From CAWJHE01 sp964614855 (GTDB taxonomy: Bacteria > Chloroflexota > Anaerolineae > Anaerolineales > UBA4823), in NCBI GenBank assembly GCA_964614855.1, contig CAZTMX010000046.1:1-17191 (forward strand): 17,191 bases of DNA. Reading direction: 5' to 3'. The position numbers were made by a program, and so were the translations under genes. Of this stretch, positions 1 to 6,205 are shown one piece after another (the first letter of the stretch is position 1; every line of letters begins with the position of its first letter). The notes under the pieces were generated by a model that searched no databases, had not been told where the DNA came from, and worked only from the letters and a program-made list of their open reading frames with translations.

Positions 1-2
1 GA

Positions 3-326
3 GGGTATCGTTTGAGTGGTGGTGAAAAGCAGCGAATTGCCCTGGCGCGTGTGATCTTGAAAGACCCGCGTATCCTTGTACTTGATGAAGCGACCAGCCA
101 CCTGGACAGCGAATCAGAAGCGTTGATCCAGGATGCGTTGAAACGTGTGATGTCAGGACGAACGAGCATTGTGATTGCTCACCGCTTGAGCACGATTTTG
201 GCTGCTGATTTAATCCTGGTGATGGATCGGGGAAAGGTTGTCGAACAGGGCCGGCATGAAGAGCTTTTAGCGTTGGAAGGAATTTATGCTGGTTTATACC
301 AGACACAATTCAAGCGGTTACTGTAA
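3..326 (+). CDS. ABC transporter ATP-binding domain, C-terminal fragment
   Basis: This is the 3' end of an ABC transporter gene whose start lies outside the window. The reading frame is open from base 3 and reads GYRLSGGEKQR, the ABC signature (LSGGEKQ). It is followed by Walker B with the D-loop (ILVLDEATSHLD) and the switch histidine (IVIAHRLSTI), and then the usual tail ending in LYQTQFKRLL. This order and the short tail after the H-loop fit an exporter-type protein in which the membrane domain precedes the nucleotide-binding domain, as in MsbA/MdlB-like multidrug or lipid exporters. The membrane half is not visible, so that subtype and any substrate are inference. The protein would hydrolyse ATP at the inner face of the membrane. 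The gene ends about 30 bases before the promoter of the next gene, so the two are probably separate transcription units. Confidence 0.9.
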   Translation, partial: GYRLSGGEKQRIALARVILKDPRILVLDEATSHLDSESEALIQDALKRVMSGRTSIVIAHRLSTILAADLILVMDRGKVVEQGRHEELLALEGIYAGLYQTQFKRLL

Positions 327-330
327 GAAT

Positions 331-355
331 GAATGTTAATGAAACATTAGCATTC
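331..355. repeat. Inverted repeat just upstream of the MBL promoter (operator or weak terminator)
   Basis: An 11-base arm (GAATGTTAATG) is followed by a 3-base AAA loop and its complement (CATTAGCATTC), with a single T-G pair. It begins 5 bases after the ABC stop codon and ends 1 base before the -35 hexamer of the next gene. It is AT-rich and followed by only a loose T-rich tail. It could be a weak terminator for the ABC gene or a dimeric repressor site; the sequence does not decide between them. Confidence 0.45.
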
Positions 356-356
356 C

Positions 357-385
357 TTGCATTTATCCGCAAATCATGCTATTCT
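357..385 (+). promoter_or_regulatory. Sigma-70-type promoter for the MBL-fold hydrolase
   Basis: TTGCAT at 357-362, a 17-base spacer, then TATTCT at 380-385 preceded by TGC, which is an extended -10. The predicted start is near 392, giving an untranslated leader of about 60 bases before the ATG at 452. Confidence 0.55.
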
Positions 386-451
386 GCGATGAATATTAAT
401 AAATACAAAAGAGGTGAGTGTGAGTACCTCATTGAGGTTGGGGTCAAATAA

Positions 452-1348
452 ATGTTTCAACGTGAGCGAATAGCTGATAACGTATATTCATTTCAGAGTG
501 AAGTTTATGCCCAGGTGACTGCAGGGGCGGTGATTGGGCCGAATTGGGCTGTCCTGATCGACACCCTGGCTCTTCCAGAAGAAGCCCTGGCAATTCGAGA
601 TTTCATCGAACAGGAGCTCAATGTACCTGTGCGTTATGTGATCAATACACACGGGCATGCAGATCACGCCTGGGGTAATTGCTTTTTCCCGGGGGCGATG
701 ATCGTGGGTCATCCTTTATCTCGCCAATACCTGGATACAAAAGGACGTGCGTCACTAGAGGAAACACGCCGTAACAACCAGAGTTTTCGCAACGTAAAAC
801 TGGTTCTACCGCAAATTACTTTCCAACAGGGTGAGTTGAATTTGCGCGTGGGCAAAAAAACACTGACGCTTTTTCCGCTGCCGGGGCACAGTGCGGATAA
901 TATCGCCGTCCTGGTCGAAGAAGACCGTGTGCTGTTTGCGGGGGATACCGCCATGCCGTTGCCGTACATCGTAGATGGAGATGTGGATGACATGGTTGTG
1001 TCTTTGAAGAAGATCGGAAAACTGGGGCTGGAGAATATCGTCCAGGGGCATGGCGATATCGTTTTGCGCGGAGAGATCGACAACTATATTAAAGATAATC
1101 TGAATTATCTTTCAAATATTCGCAAGGTTGTACGTAAGGCTTCAAGACGGAAATATCCACTTGAAATCCTGGATGAAGCCAGTGTGGAATCCTGTGGGAA
1201 ATCTCGTGTTTTGATCGGCGGTTTGGCAGCTGCGCTGCACCACCGCAACCTGCGCGCGCTGTACCGGCAGATGTTTGGTGAAATCCCTGCGCTACCGGAT
1301 GTTTTTGAAGATGAAGATGATTACGAAGACGAGGACGACGACGATTAA
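452..1348 (+). CDS. MBL-fold metallo-hydrolase with acidic C-terminal tail
   Basis: A 298-residue metallo-beta-lactamase-fold protein. The zinc-binding signature HGHADH lies at residues 67-72 (H67, H69, D71, H72). Further ligands are H146 (PLPGHSADN), D165 (FAGDT) and H200 (QGHGD), so both metal sites look complete. The arrangement is that of glyoxalase II or MBL hydrolases that cleave esters, thioesters or beta-lactams; the substrate cannot be read from the sequence. No signal peptide is visible, so it is probably cytoplasmic. After about residue 285 the protein ends in a tail made almost only of Asp and Glu (FEDEDDYEDEDDDD), which is not part of the fold. ATG 452 is the only sensible start because TAA at 449-451 directly precedes it in frame. 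The ribosome site is poor (GGGG 8 bases upstream). A 17-codon GTG ORF (420-473) with a better site overlaps the start and could couple translation. Confidence 0.88.
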   Translation: MFQRERIADNVYSFQSEVYAQVTAGAVIGPNWAVLIDTLALPEEALAIRDFIEQELNVPVRYVINTHGHADHAWGNCFFPGAMIVGHPLSRQYLDTKGRASLEETRRNNQSFRNVKLVLPQITFQQGELNLRVGKKTLTLFPLPGHSADNIAVLVEEDRVLFAGDTAMPLPYIVDGDVDDMVVSLKKIGKLGLENIVQGHGDIVLRGEIDNYIKDNLNYLSNIRKVVRKASRRKYPLEILDEASVESCGKSRVLIGGLAAALHHRNLRALYRQMFGEIPALPDVFEDEDDYEDEDDDD

Positions 1349-1363
1349 GCGTTGATCTTCTGA

Positions 1364-2047
1364 TCAGGTTTGATTTTCGGCTTTCTTTTTCCGAGCGCGG
1401 ATACCCACAAGGCGCTCGGTTCCATTTAACAGGCGTCTAATGTTAGGGCGCAATGCCCAGGCGATGATGAGGAATATCGCCACACTGTACAGGATGTATT
1501 GCCAGGGGGAAAGACCCAACCATGCCCTGTAAGCAAAAATTATGCCGGTGATGACCCCAATGCTTAATGTTGCCAGCGATGCGTAGCCGACGAGTACAAG
1601 AAAAATTGCACCCGAAGCCAGTGTGAAAATTGCTGTGGCAGGCCAAAGTGCGAATGCTCCACCGGCGGCTGGTGTGCCGCCAGCTCCACCGCGCAGGCGA
1701 ATTTTGCCGTTTTCATTCCGTTCTATCAGAAAGAGTGAATAATTGTGACCTAAGACAGCGCAAATTGGCGCCAGGATCTCCAACCAGGGTGTGGAGGATA
1801 CCAGGCTGTTTGCAGCCAGGTAGCGCACCATCCAAACTGCACTTGCGCCCTTTAGAATATCCAGAAGCGCGGTAGATAACCCAGCCCAAAACCCAGCCGC
1901 TCTCATTGTGTTGGTTGCGCCGGTGCGTCCACTCTCAATCTGGCGCACATCTTTTCCTGTGCTCATCCGGACAATCAAGAGCCCAAAAGGGATTGAGCCT
2001 ATCAAATAGGAAAGTAGAAGAACACAGAACGCCAGGAATGTCTGCAT
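1364..2047 (-). CDS. plsY: PlsY-like glycerol-3-phosphate acyltransferase family membrane protein
   Basis: A 227-residue integral membrane protein with about five to six hydrophobic segments. It resembles PlsY, which transfers an acyl group from acyl phosphate to glycerol-3-phosphate in the first step of phospholipid synthesis. Family marks are the N-terminal helix ending in GSIPFG, SGRTGATNTMR at 39-49 (PlsY motif 1, usually GSGNxGATNxxR), and LGHNYSLFL at 99-107 (motif 2, GHxFPxFL). The third motif departs from the family: GGKGVAT is replaced by GGAGGTPAAGG (120-130) and is preceded by an extra charged stretch (IERNENGKIRL). The lysine is therefore missing, and catalytic activity is uncertain. 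The ATG at 2047 has GGAGA about 12 bases upstream. The gene converges on the MBL gene with a 15-base gap. It lies downstream of the M67 gene but beyond a terminator-like hairpin, so it may be transcribed only in part with that gene. Confidence 0.75.
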   Translation of the reverse strand: MQTFLAFCVLLLSYLIGSIPFGLLIVRMSTGKDVRQIESGRTGATNTMRAAGFWAGLSTALLDILKGASAVWMVRYLAANSLVSSTPWLEILAPICAVLGHNYSLFLIERNENGKIRLRGGAGGTPAAGGAFALWPATAIFTLASGAIFLVLVGYASLATLSIGVITGIIFAYRAWLGLSPWQYILYSVAIFLIIAWALRPNIRRLLNGTERLVGIRARKKKAENQT

Positions 2048-2080
2048 AGAAGGTTGTTTCTCCTGTCAACAAGATGAATT

Positions 2081-2135
2081 CACAAATAAAATAACCCGCA
2101 GCACGACAAAAGGTTGCGCAGGCTGATCGTGGGTT
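2081..2135 (-). terminator. Possible intrinsic terminator after the M67 gene
   Basis: On the minus strand, arms AACCC (2135-2131) and GGGTT (2097-2093), plus inner ACGA/TCGT pairing with a bulge, close a hairpin. It is followed by the T-rich run TATTTTATTTG (2092 down to 2082). It sits 3 bases past the M67 stop. The stem is imperfect, so strength is doubtful. Confidence 0.4.
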
Positions 2136-2138
2136 TGA

Positions 2139-2603
2139 TCAATTGGTACCTGCTATTATTTCACCCAACACTATTGTTACCAGGGTTATTTTACCTCCCT
2201 TGATCATAAATGCACCACAATTCCAGGTCGCATTTTCATAAGACCAGATCAACTTGACTGTCTGTGGATAGCAATCTTCGACACTATCACTTTTGGACGG
2301 AGATCCAGGACCTGATGGATGAGAATGATAGATTGCAACCAATTCCAGGTCTTGTTGGTCCAATTCATTAAAGGCGTGCAATTGCTGTATAGGGTCCATT
2401 TGAAAACGAACCGGACTGTGAAGCGAGTTTTGAATAGGATAATGGACTGACACCTGAATATGGCTTCCGCTTAGATGACCGCCTAACAAGCCGCATGCTT
2501 CTTGTGGGAAAAGGCGCGTTACCTCTTCTTGCATTTGCTGCCAGATTGATCTAGGAACAATAATCTTTACGTTGGAAACACCTGCTTGGGTCGAGATAGT
2601 CAT
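2139..2603 (-). CDS. M67 family (JAMM/MPN+) metallopeptidase
   Basis: A 154-residue protein of the JAMM zinc-protease fold. The signature is complete: catalytic glutamate E35 in PQEACGLLGG, then HSHPSGPGSPSKSD at residues 93-106, which is H-x-H-P-x7-S-x2-D with H93, H95, S103 and D106. Bacterial members of this family cleave after the C-terminal glycine of ubiquitin-like sulfur carriers, for example releasing cysteine from a MoaD/ThiS-type carrier, or process other small-protein conjugates. No such carrier, E1-like enzyme or cysteine synthase is next to it here, so its partner is unknown. No signal peptide is seen. The ATG at 2603 lies 21 bases after the stop of the upstream membrane-protein gene and has no clear ribosome site of its own, which suggests translational coupling in a two-gene operon. 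Confidence 0.88.
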   Translation of the reverse strand: MTISTQAGVSNVKIIVPRSIWQQMQEEVTRLFPQEACGLLGGHLSGSHIQVSVHYPIQNSLHSPVRFQMDPIQQLHAFNELDQQDLELVAIYHSHPSGPGSPSKSDSVEDCYPQTVKLIWSYENATWNCGAFMIKGGKITLVTIVLGEIIAGTN

Positions 2604-2624
2604 TACGGAATTATTGGAAGCCTG

Positions 2625-3446
2625 TTATCTCAGCCAGATGGCTGTCAGCAATACAAGAACCAGGACCACCACCGGCTCAATAACCGCCTGTCGCACGGTT
2701 TGGCCTTGTTCCATATTGCCCATGAAGTTTGTCAGGGCATAAGCAGGACCCAGCAATGCCAGGCCGAAGGAAACAGACGAGATAGGCCAATAATGCAAGG
2801 CTGCTGCTATTTGACCGGTGATCAGGGCGGTGAGACCTGCCGGAAGGAAGACCCAGCGGCCGTCCAGGCGCAAGTTTAGCGTACGCAAGCTGACCAGACC
2901 ACCCGCAATGGCAACAATCGGAAATAGTAAGAAAAGCCGGATATCGGCAATGTGCAGCGCAGCCGCCAGTACAAGGTAGAGCGAAAAGGAGAGTGCCGTA
3001 AGTCCGGCTGCAGCCAGGGGATAACGCGTGTCATTGGGGTCCACAACGATGTATTCAGCAATGAGCACCAGGATCAGCAGCACGCCTCCCAGGGCAAATC
3101 CCACCCACCAGAGCCAGTTTTGCATCGTTTGGGAGAGCGGCAAGGACACGGTAAGCGCAGTTAACGCGGGAAGTAACCGGTGTGGGGTCGTGCTTCGTTT
3201 GCCTAAGGATGGATGGTCCTGGTATAACCAATGCGCACCGGTGGCAGTTAACCCCGAGACAAGGACAGCGAGGAGCAATTCAATGTTGATCTCAATCGCC
3301 AGGTAGAAGCCGGGTAGCTGCATGGCAAATTCGCGTGCGGGCAGTTCGATATAGCGAGCCAGCGCATTGGCCAACAATATTGTTGCTGCCAATGTGCTCA
3401 GTCGATCGGCTTCGGGTAAGCGTCTGCTTTGCTGCGAAATCTCCAT
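2625..3446 (-). CDS. Unrecognised polytopic membrane protein
   Basis: A 273-residue protein that I do not recognise. It has about eight or nine strongly hydrophobic stretches separated by short loops. Examples are LAATILLANALARYI near residue 20, WWVGFALGGVLLILVLIAEY near 125, and a final helix with VVVLVLVLLTAIW ending at the C-terminus (WLR). No catalytic motif, nucleotide-binding site or cysteine pair stands out, and there is no large soluble domain. It could be a structural or transport-related membrane protein. The promoter at 3454-3482 places the transcript start at or within a base of the ATG, and no ribosome site precedes it (CCTTTTT), so the mRNA is probably leaderless. It is followed after 21 bases by the M67 protease, with which it probably forms an operon; a functional link is possible but unproven. 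Confidence 0.75.
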   Translation of the reverse strand: MEISQQSRRLPEADRLSTLAATILLANALARYIELPAREFAMQLPGFYLAIEINIELLLAVLVSGLTATGAHWLYQDHPSLGKRSTTPHRLLPALTALTVSLPLSQTMQNWLWWVGFALGGVLLILVLIAEYIVVDPNDTRYPLAAAGLTALSFSLYLVLAAALHIADIRLFLLFPIVAIAGGLVSLRTLNLRLDGRWVFLPAGLTALITGQIAAALHYWPISSVSFGLALLGPAYALTNFMGNMEQGQTVRQAVIEPVVVLVLVLLTAIWLR

Positions 3447-3453
3447 AAAAAGG

Positions 3454-3482
3454 ATTGTACCTTTGCCCTACCCATCTGCCAA
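3454..3482 (-). promoter_or_regulatory. Promoter of the membrane-protein/M67 operon (leaderless)
   Basis: On the minus strand, TTGGCA (3482-3477), a 17-base spacer and TACAAT (3459-3454); each hexamer matches the consensus at 5 of 6 positions. Only 7 bases separate the -10 from the ATG at 3446, so transcription should begin on or next to the start codon. Confidence 0.65.
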
Positions 3483-3514
3483 GTCAAGAATATACAATTC
3501 AAGGCCGGCAGTGC

Positions 3515-3543
3515 TTGACGATTTGCCTCCTTTGGCTTAGCAT
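3515..3543 (+). promoter_or_regulatory. Promoter of the GT4-yraN-miaA operon
   Basis: TTGACG at 3515-3520, a 17-base spacer and TAGCAT at 3538-3543. The predicted start is near 3550, about 40 bases before the ATG at 3590. It is arranged back to back with the divergent promoter at 3454-3482; the two -35 hexamers are 32 bases apart. Confidence 0.6.
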
Positions 3544-3589
3544 AGATGGTTAGGTACTACCATTTTAGATATTCCGATAGAGGTTTACC

Positions 3590-4792
3590 ATGCGTATTGG
3601 GATGTTAGCGGATGTTTATAAACCGCATGTCAGCGGGATCACCAATTATATCTCGTTGAACAAGACCCACCTCGAAAAACTGGGTCATGAAGTGTATGTT
3701 TTTACGTTTGGCGATGAAGATTACGAAGACGATGAAACCAATGTCATCCGTTCACCGGGTTTGCCTTTGAGGGACACCGGCTACTATCTTAGTCTGCGTT
3801 ACAGCCGAGAAGCGCGCCTGTTGATGAAGACGATGGATGTATGTCATATTCACCATCCGTTTGTCACAGGCTCTTTGGCAACACGATATTGCCGCCCAAG
3901 GGGTATTCCTACGGTATTCACCAACCACACCCGCTACGATCTTTATACACAGGCGTACTTGCCCGGGCTGCCGGATATTGTGAGTGATACCGCGTTACAA
4001 GCCTATATTCCTTCTTTCTTTCGGGCGGTGGATGTAGTGGTAGCCCCTTCGCAGGGGATGCGCGATGTATTGGTGAATTTTGGCGTCGACGTACCGGTAA
4101 AAGTTATACCCAATGGCGTAGATCTTTCGCGTTACCACCAGGCAATTGAACCGCTGTCACGTGAACAGATTGGGTTTTCCGAAGATCAGATCGTCTTGAT
4201 TTACACCGGCCGGCTGGGTCCGGAAAAGAACCTCTCTTTTTTGCTGCGCTGTTTTGCCGGGGTCGCACAGGCCTACGAGCATGTGCGCCTTCTTCTAATT
4301 GGTGATGGACCCGAAAAAGAAAACCTTGAATTACAGGCCCTTTATTCGGGTATCCAGGATAAGGTTCACTTTGCCGGGATGGTACCTTACGAGAATATCC
4401 CAAGTTACCTGGCTATGGCAGATGCATTTGTCACCGCTTCGATCACCGAAGTCCACCCATTGTCTGTGATTGAAGCCATGGCTTCAGGCCTGCCTGTCCT
4501 GGGGATACAATCACCAGGGGTTGGAGATACTGTTGAGGATGGTGAAACAGGTTTCCTGGCTAAAAAGGAAGACATGGCAGTTTACACGGCAAAAATGGTG
4601 CGCATGGTCATTGACGCAGCCGCTCTAAAACGAATGGGTGAACAGGCGCGCCAGGCTGCGGAGAAATACGCCATCGAGCGAACCGTAATTCTGATGCTGG
4701 AATGTTATGAGGAAGCAATCCAAAAAGCCACCAACCGGAAGGGCAAGATTAGCGCCCGCTGGTTGCGGTGGTGGGATGGTCTGCGTCGATGA
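3590..4792 (+). CDS. GT4 family glycosyltransferase
   Basis: A 400-residue GT-B fold glycosyltransferase of family 4. The N-terminal domain opens with MRIGMLADVYKPHVSGITNY, the glycine-rich acceptor-side loop. The C-terminal donor-binding domain contains TGRLGPEKNL (206-215) and the EX7E motif E287-VHPLSVI-E295, which contacts the nucleotide sugar. The overall layout, including HIHHPF (86-91) and TNHTRYD (111-117), resembles diacylglycerol or phosphatidylinositol glycosyltransferases that make membrane glycolipids. That acceptor is inferred from family resemblance, not proven. No transmembrane helix is visible, so the protein is cytoplasmic or membrane-peripheral. The start is well supported by AGAGG 6 bases before the ATG. 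It is the first gene of an operon: its TGA overlaps the yraN ATG in an ATGA. Confidence 0.88.
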   Translation: MRIGMLADVYKPHVSGITNYISLNKTHLEKLGHEVYVFTFGDEDYEDDETNVIRSPGLPLRDTGYYLSLRYSREARLLMKTMDVCHIHHPFVTGSLATRYCRPRGIPTVFTNHTRYDLYTQAYLPGLPDIVSDTALQAYIPSFFRAVDVVVAPSQGMRDVLVNFGVDVPVKVIPNGVDLSRYHQAIEPLSREQIGFSEDQIVLIYTGRLGPEKNLSFLLRCFAGVAQAYEHVRLLLIGDGPEKENLELQALYSGIQDKVHFAGMVPYENIPSYLAMADAFVTASITEVHPLSVIEAMASGLPVLGIQSPGVGDTVEDGETGFLAKKEDMAVYTAKMVRMVIDAAALKRMGEQARQAAEKYAIERTVILMLECYEEAIQKATNRKGKISARWLRWWDGLRR

Positions 4793-5172
4793 GTACATCC
4801 AGGCAGGTGACCGGGAAGCTGGGTGAAGACCTGGCTGCTGAATACCTGGTCAAAAAGGGATATACTCTCCTGGAAAAAAATTTTCGCACTCGCTCCGGAG
4901 AGATTGACTTGATTGCGATGCAAAATCCAGGCGGCGCTGACCAGGTGCTTGTTTTTGTGGAAGTTAAAACGCGCCGTTCAACCAGTTATGGTTATCCTGA
5001 AGAGTCGGTCACCTGGCAAAAACAGGCACATATGCAGGCTGCTGCCCGTTTATACCTGAGCAGGCACGCTCACTGGACAGGCGATTGGCGTTTTGATGTG
5101 CTGGCTGTCCGATTGAGTGGCACGGACGGACAAAAGGCAGAGATTGAACATTTTGAAAATGTCATCTCCTGA
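4789..5172 (+). CDS. yraN: YraN/UPF0102 family endonuclease-like protein
   Basis: A 127-residue protein of the UPF0102 (YraN) family with a PD-(D/E)XK nuclease core: E13 in LGEDLAAEYL, D40 in RSGEIDLIA, and E58-V-K60 in VFVEVKTRR, followed by YGYPEESV. The fold suggests Holliday-junction-resolvase-like or other DNA processing, but the physiological role of the family is unsettled. The ATG at 4789 is chosen because it overlaps the glycosyltransferase stop (ATGA) and starts a typical family N-terminus (MSTSRQVTGKLGEDLAAEYL). An in-frame GTG at 4768 would lie wholly inside the upstream gene. Its 3' end overlaps the miaA start by 14 bases, so all three genes are likely translated in a coupled way. 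Confidence 0.88.
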   Translation: MSTSRQVTGKLGEDLAAEYLVKKGYTLLEKNFRTRSGEIDLIAMQNPGGADQVLVFVEVKTRRSTSYGYPEESVTWQKQAHMQAAARLYLSRHAHWTGDWRFDVLAVRLSGTDGQKAEIEHFENVIS

Positions 5173-6103
5173 TCAACGCCCGCCCCTGGTGGTGATCTTG
5201 GGACCAACAGCAGTGGGGAAGACGGCTATCGCGCTTGAGATCGCTGAGCATTTTGATGGTGAAATTGTCTCCGCCGATTCACGCCTCTTTTACAGGGGGA
5301 TGGATATCGGAACCGCAAAACCAACGCTTAAGGAGCGCAGCATGGTTCCGCACCACCTGATCGATATCGTTTTTCCGGATCAAATTCTGAGCCTGACGAA
5401 GTTTCAGCACATTGCGCACCAGGCGATCGTGGATATCTGGCAGCGAGGGCGGATGCCATTTCTGGTGGGCGGTACAGGCCAATACGTGCGAGCGGTACTT
5501 GAAGGCTGGCAAGCGCCGCCAGTGGAGCCGCAACCCGGTCTGCGGGCGGCTTTGGAAAATTGGGCGCTTGAGGTTGGCGGGCAGGGGCTACACGACCGCC
5601 TGTCAATACTGGATCCTATGGCGGCTGAGAAGATCGATGCACGCAACGTACGCCGCAGCGTCCGCGCGCTGGAGGTGATCTTAACCACCGGAAGGCGGTT
5701 TTCTGAGCAGCGCGTGCGTGGGGTTTCGCCCTATCGATTGCTTTTGCTTGGCTTGTTGCGCCCGCGTCAGGAGTTGTATGCCCGAATCGATGCCCGTATC
5801 GAAGCCATGTTTGAGGCGGGGCTGGTTGATGAGGTGCGTAATTTACTGGAGCAGGGATATTCTCCGCAGCTCCCGTCGCTTTCAGCAATCGGTTATCGAG
5901 AAACCGCAGCCTATTTGCGAGGTGAGCTGGAGCTTGAGGAAGCAAAAATCTTGATCCGGCGCGCCACCCGCACCTATGTGCGCCGTCAGGCAAACTGGTT
6001 TAAGCAAGAAGATCCGGATATCCGCTGGTATGATTGTGACGACTCAACAGCCTCAAAATTAATCGATGCCATCACGCAGTGGAGACAGGCTTTGCTGCTA
6101 TAA
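5159..6103 (+). CDS. miaA: tRNA dimethylallyltransferase MiaA
   Basis: MiaA transfers the dimethylallyl group from DMAPP to N6 of A37 in tRNAs that read UNN codons. With the ATG at 5159 it has 314 residues, normal for the family. The P-loop is GPTAVGKT (15-22). It is followed by the substrate loop SADSRLFYRGMDIGTAKP (38-55), GGTGQYVRAVLEG, RNVRRSVRALEV, the insertion domain (YARIDARIEAMFEAGLVDEV), SAIGYRE and RQANWFKQ, all family landmarks. The longer frame from a GTG at 5117 adds 14 residues encoded inside yraN and has no ribosome site, so I prefer the ATG. That ATG overlaps the yraN end by 14 bases and probably relies on coupling. The stop codon is embedded in a perfect extended -10 element that may serve the next gene. 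Confidence 0.95.
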   Translation: MSSPDQRPPLVVILGPTAVGKTAIALEIAEHFDGEIVSADSRLFYRGMDIGTAKPTLKERSMVPHHLIDIVFPDQILSLTKFQHIAHQAIVDIWQRGRMPFLVGGTGQYVRAVLEGWQAPPVEPQPGLRAALENWALEVGGQGLHDRLSILDPMAAEKIDARNVRRSVRALEVILTTGRRFSEQRVRGVSPYRLLLLGLLRPRQELYARIDARIEAMFEAGLVDEVRNLLEQGYSPQLPSLSAIGYRETAAYLRGELELEEAKILIRRATRTYVRRQANWFKQEDPDIRWYDCDDSTASKLIDAITQWRQALLL

Positions 6104-6104
6104 T
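6096..6104 (+). promoter_or_regulatory. Extended -10 promoter element for the acyl-CoA synthetase gene
   Basis: TGCTATAAT is a perfect TGn-TATAAT element spanning the miaA stop codon. No good -35 is visible at 16-18 bases, as is common for extended -10 promoters. The predicted start near 6111 gives a leader of about 95 bases that begins just before the inverted repeat at 6117-6137. Confidence 0.5.
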
Positions 6105-6116
6105 AAAAATTTCAAT

Positions 6117-6137
6117 AAGCATGTGCGCAACATGTTT
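6117..6137. repeat. 8-bp inverted repeat in the miaA/fadD interval
   Basis: Arms AAGCATGT (6117-6124) and ACATGTTT (6130-6137) flank the 5-base loop GCGCA, with one G-T pair, followed by TTC. It may end miaA transcripts as a weak terminator. Because it falls directly after the predicted start of the next transcript, it could instead be an operator or a 5'-end hairpin. Confidence 0.4.
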
Positions 6138-6205
6138 TTCAATTTGATTAAATTGATGAACCAACTTCCTTTAATGGCGAGGGGAGAATGGTTTGGGAGG
6201 AAGAT

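Noticed and set aside
1349..1363. Bidirectional terminator between the convergent MBL and plsY genes
   Set aside because: Only a 5-bp TGATC/GATCA pairing reaching into the plsY 3' end, with no proper T run.
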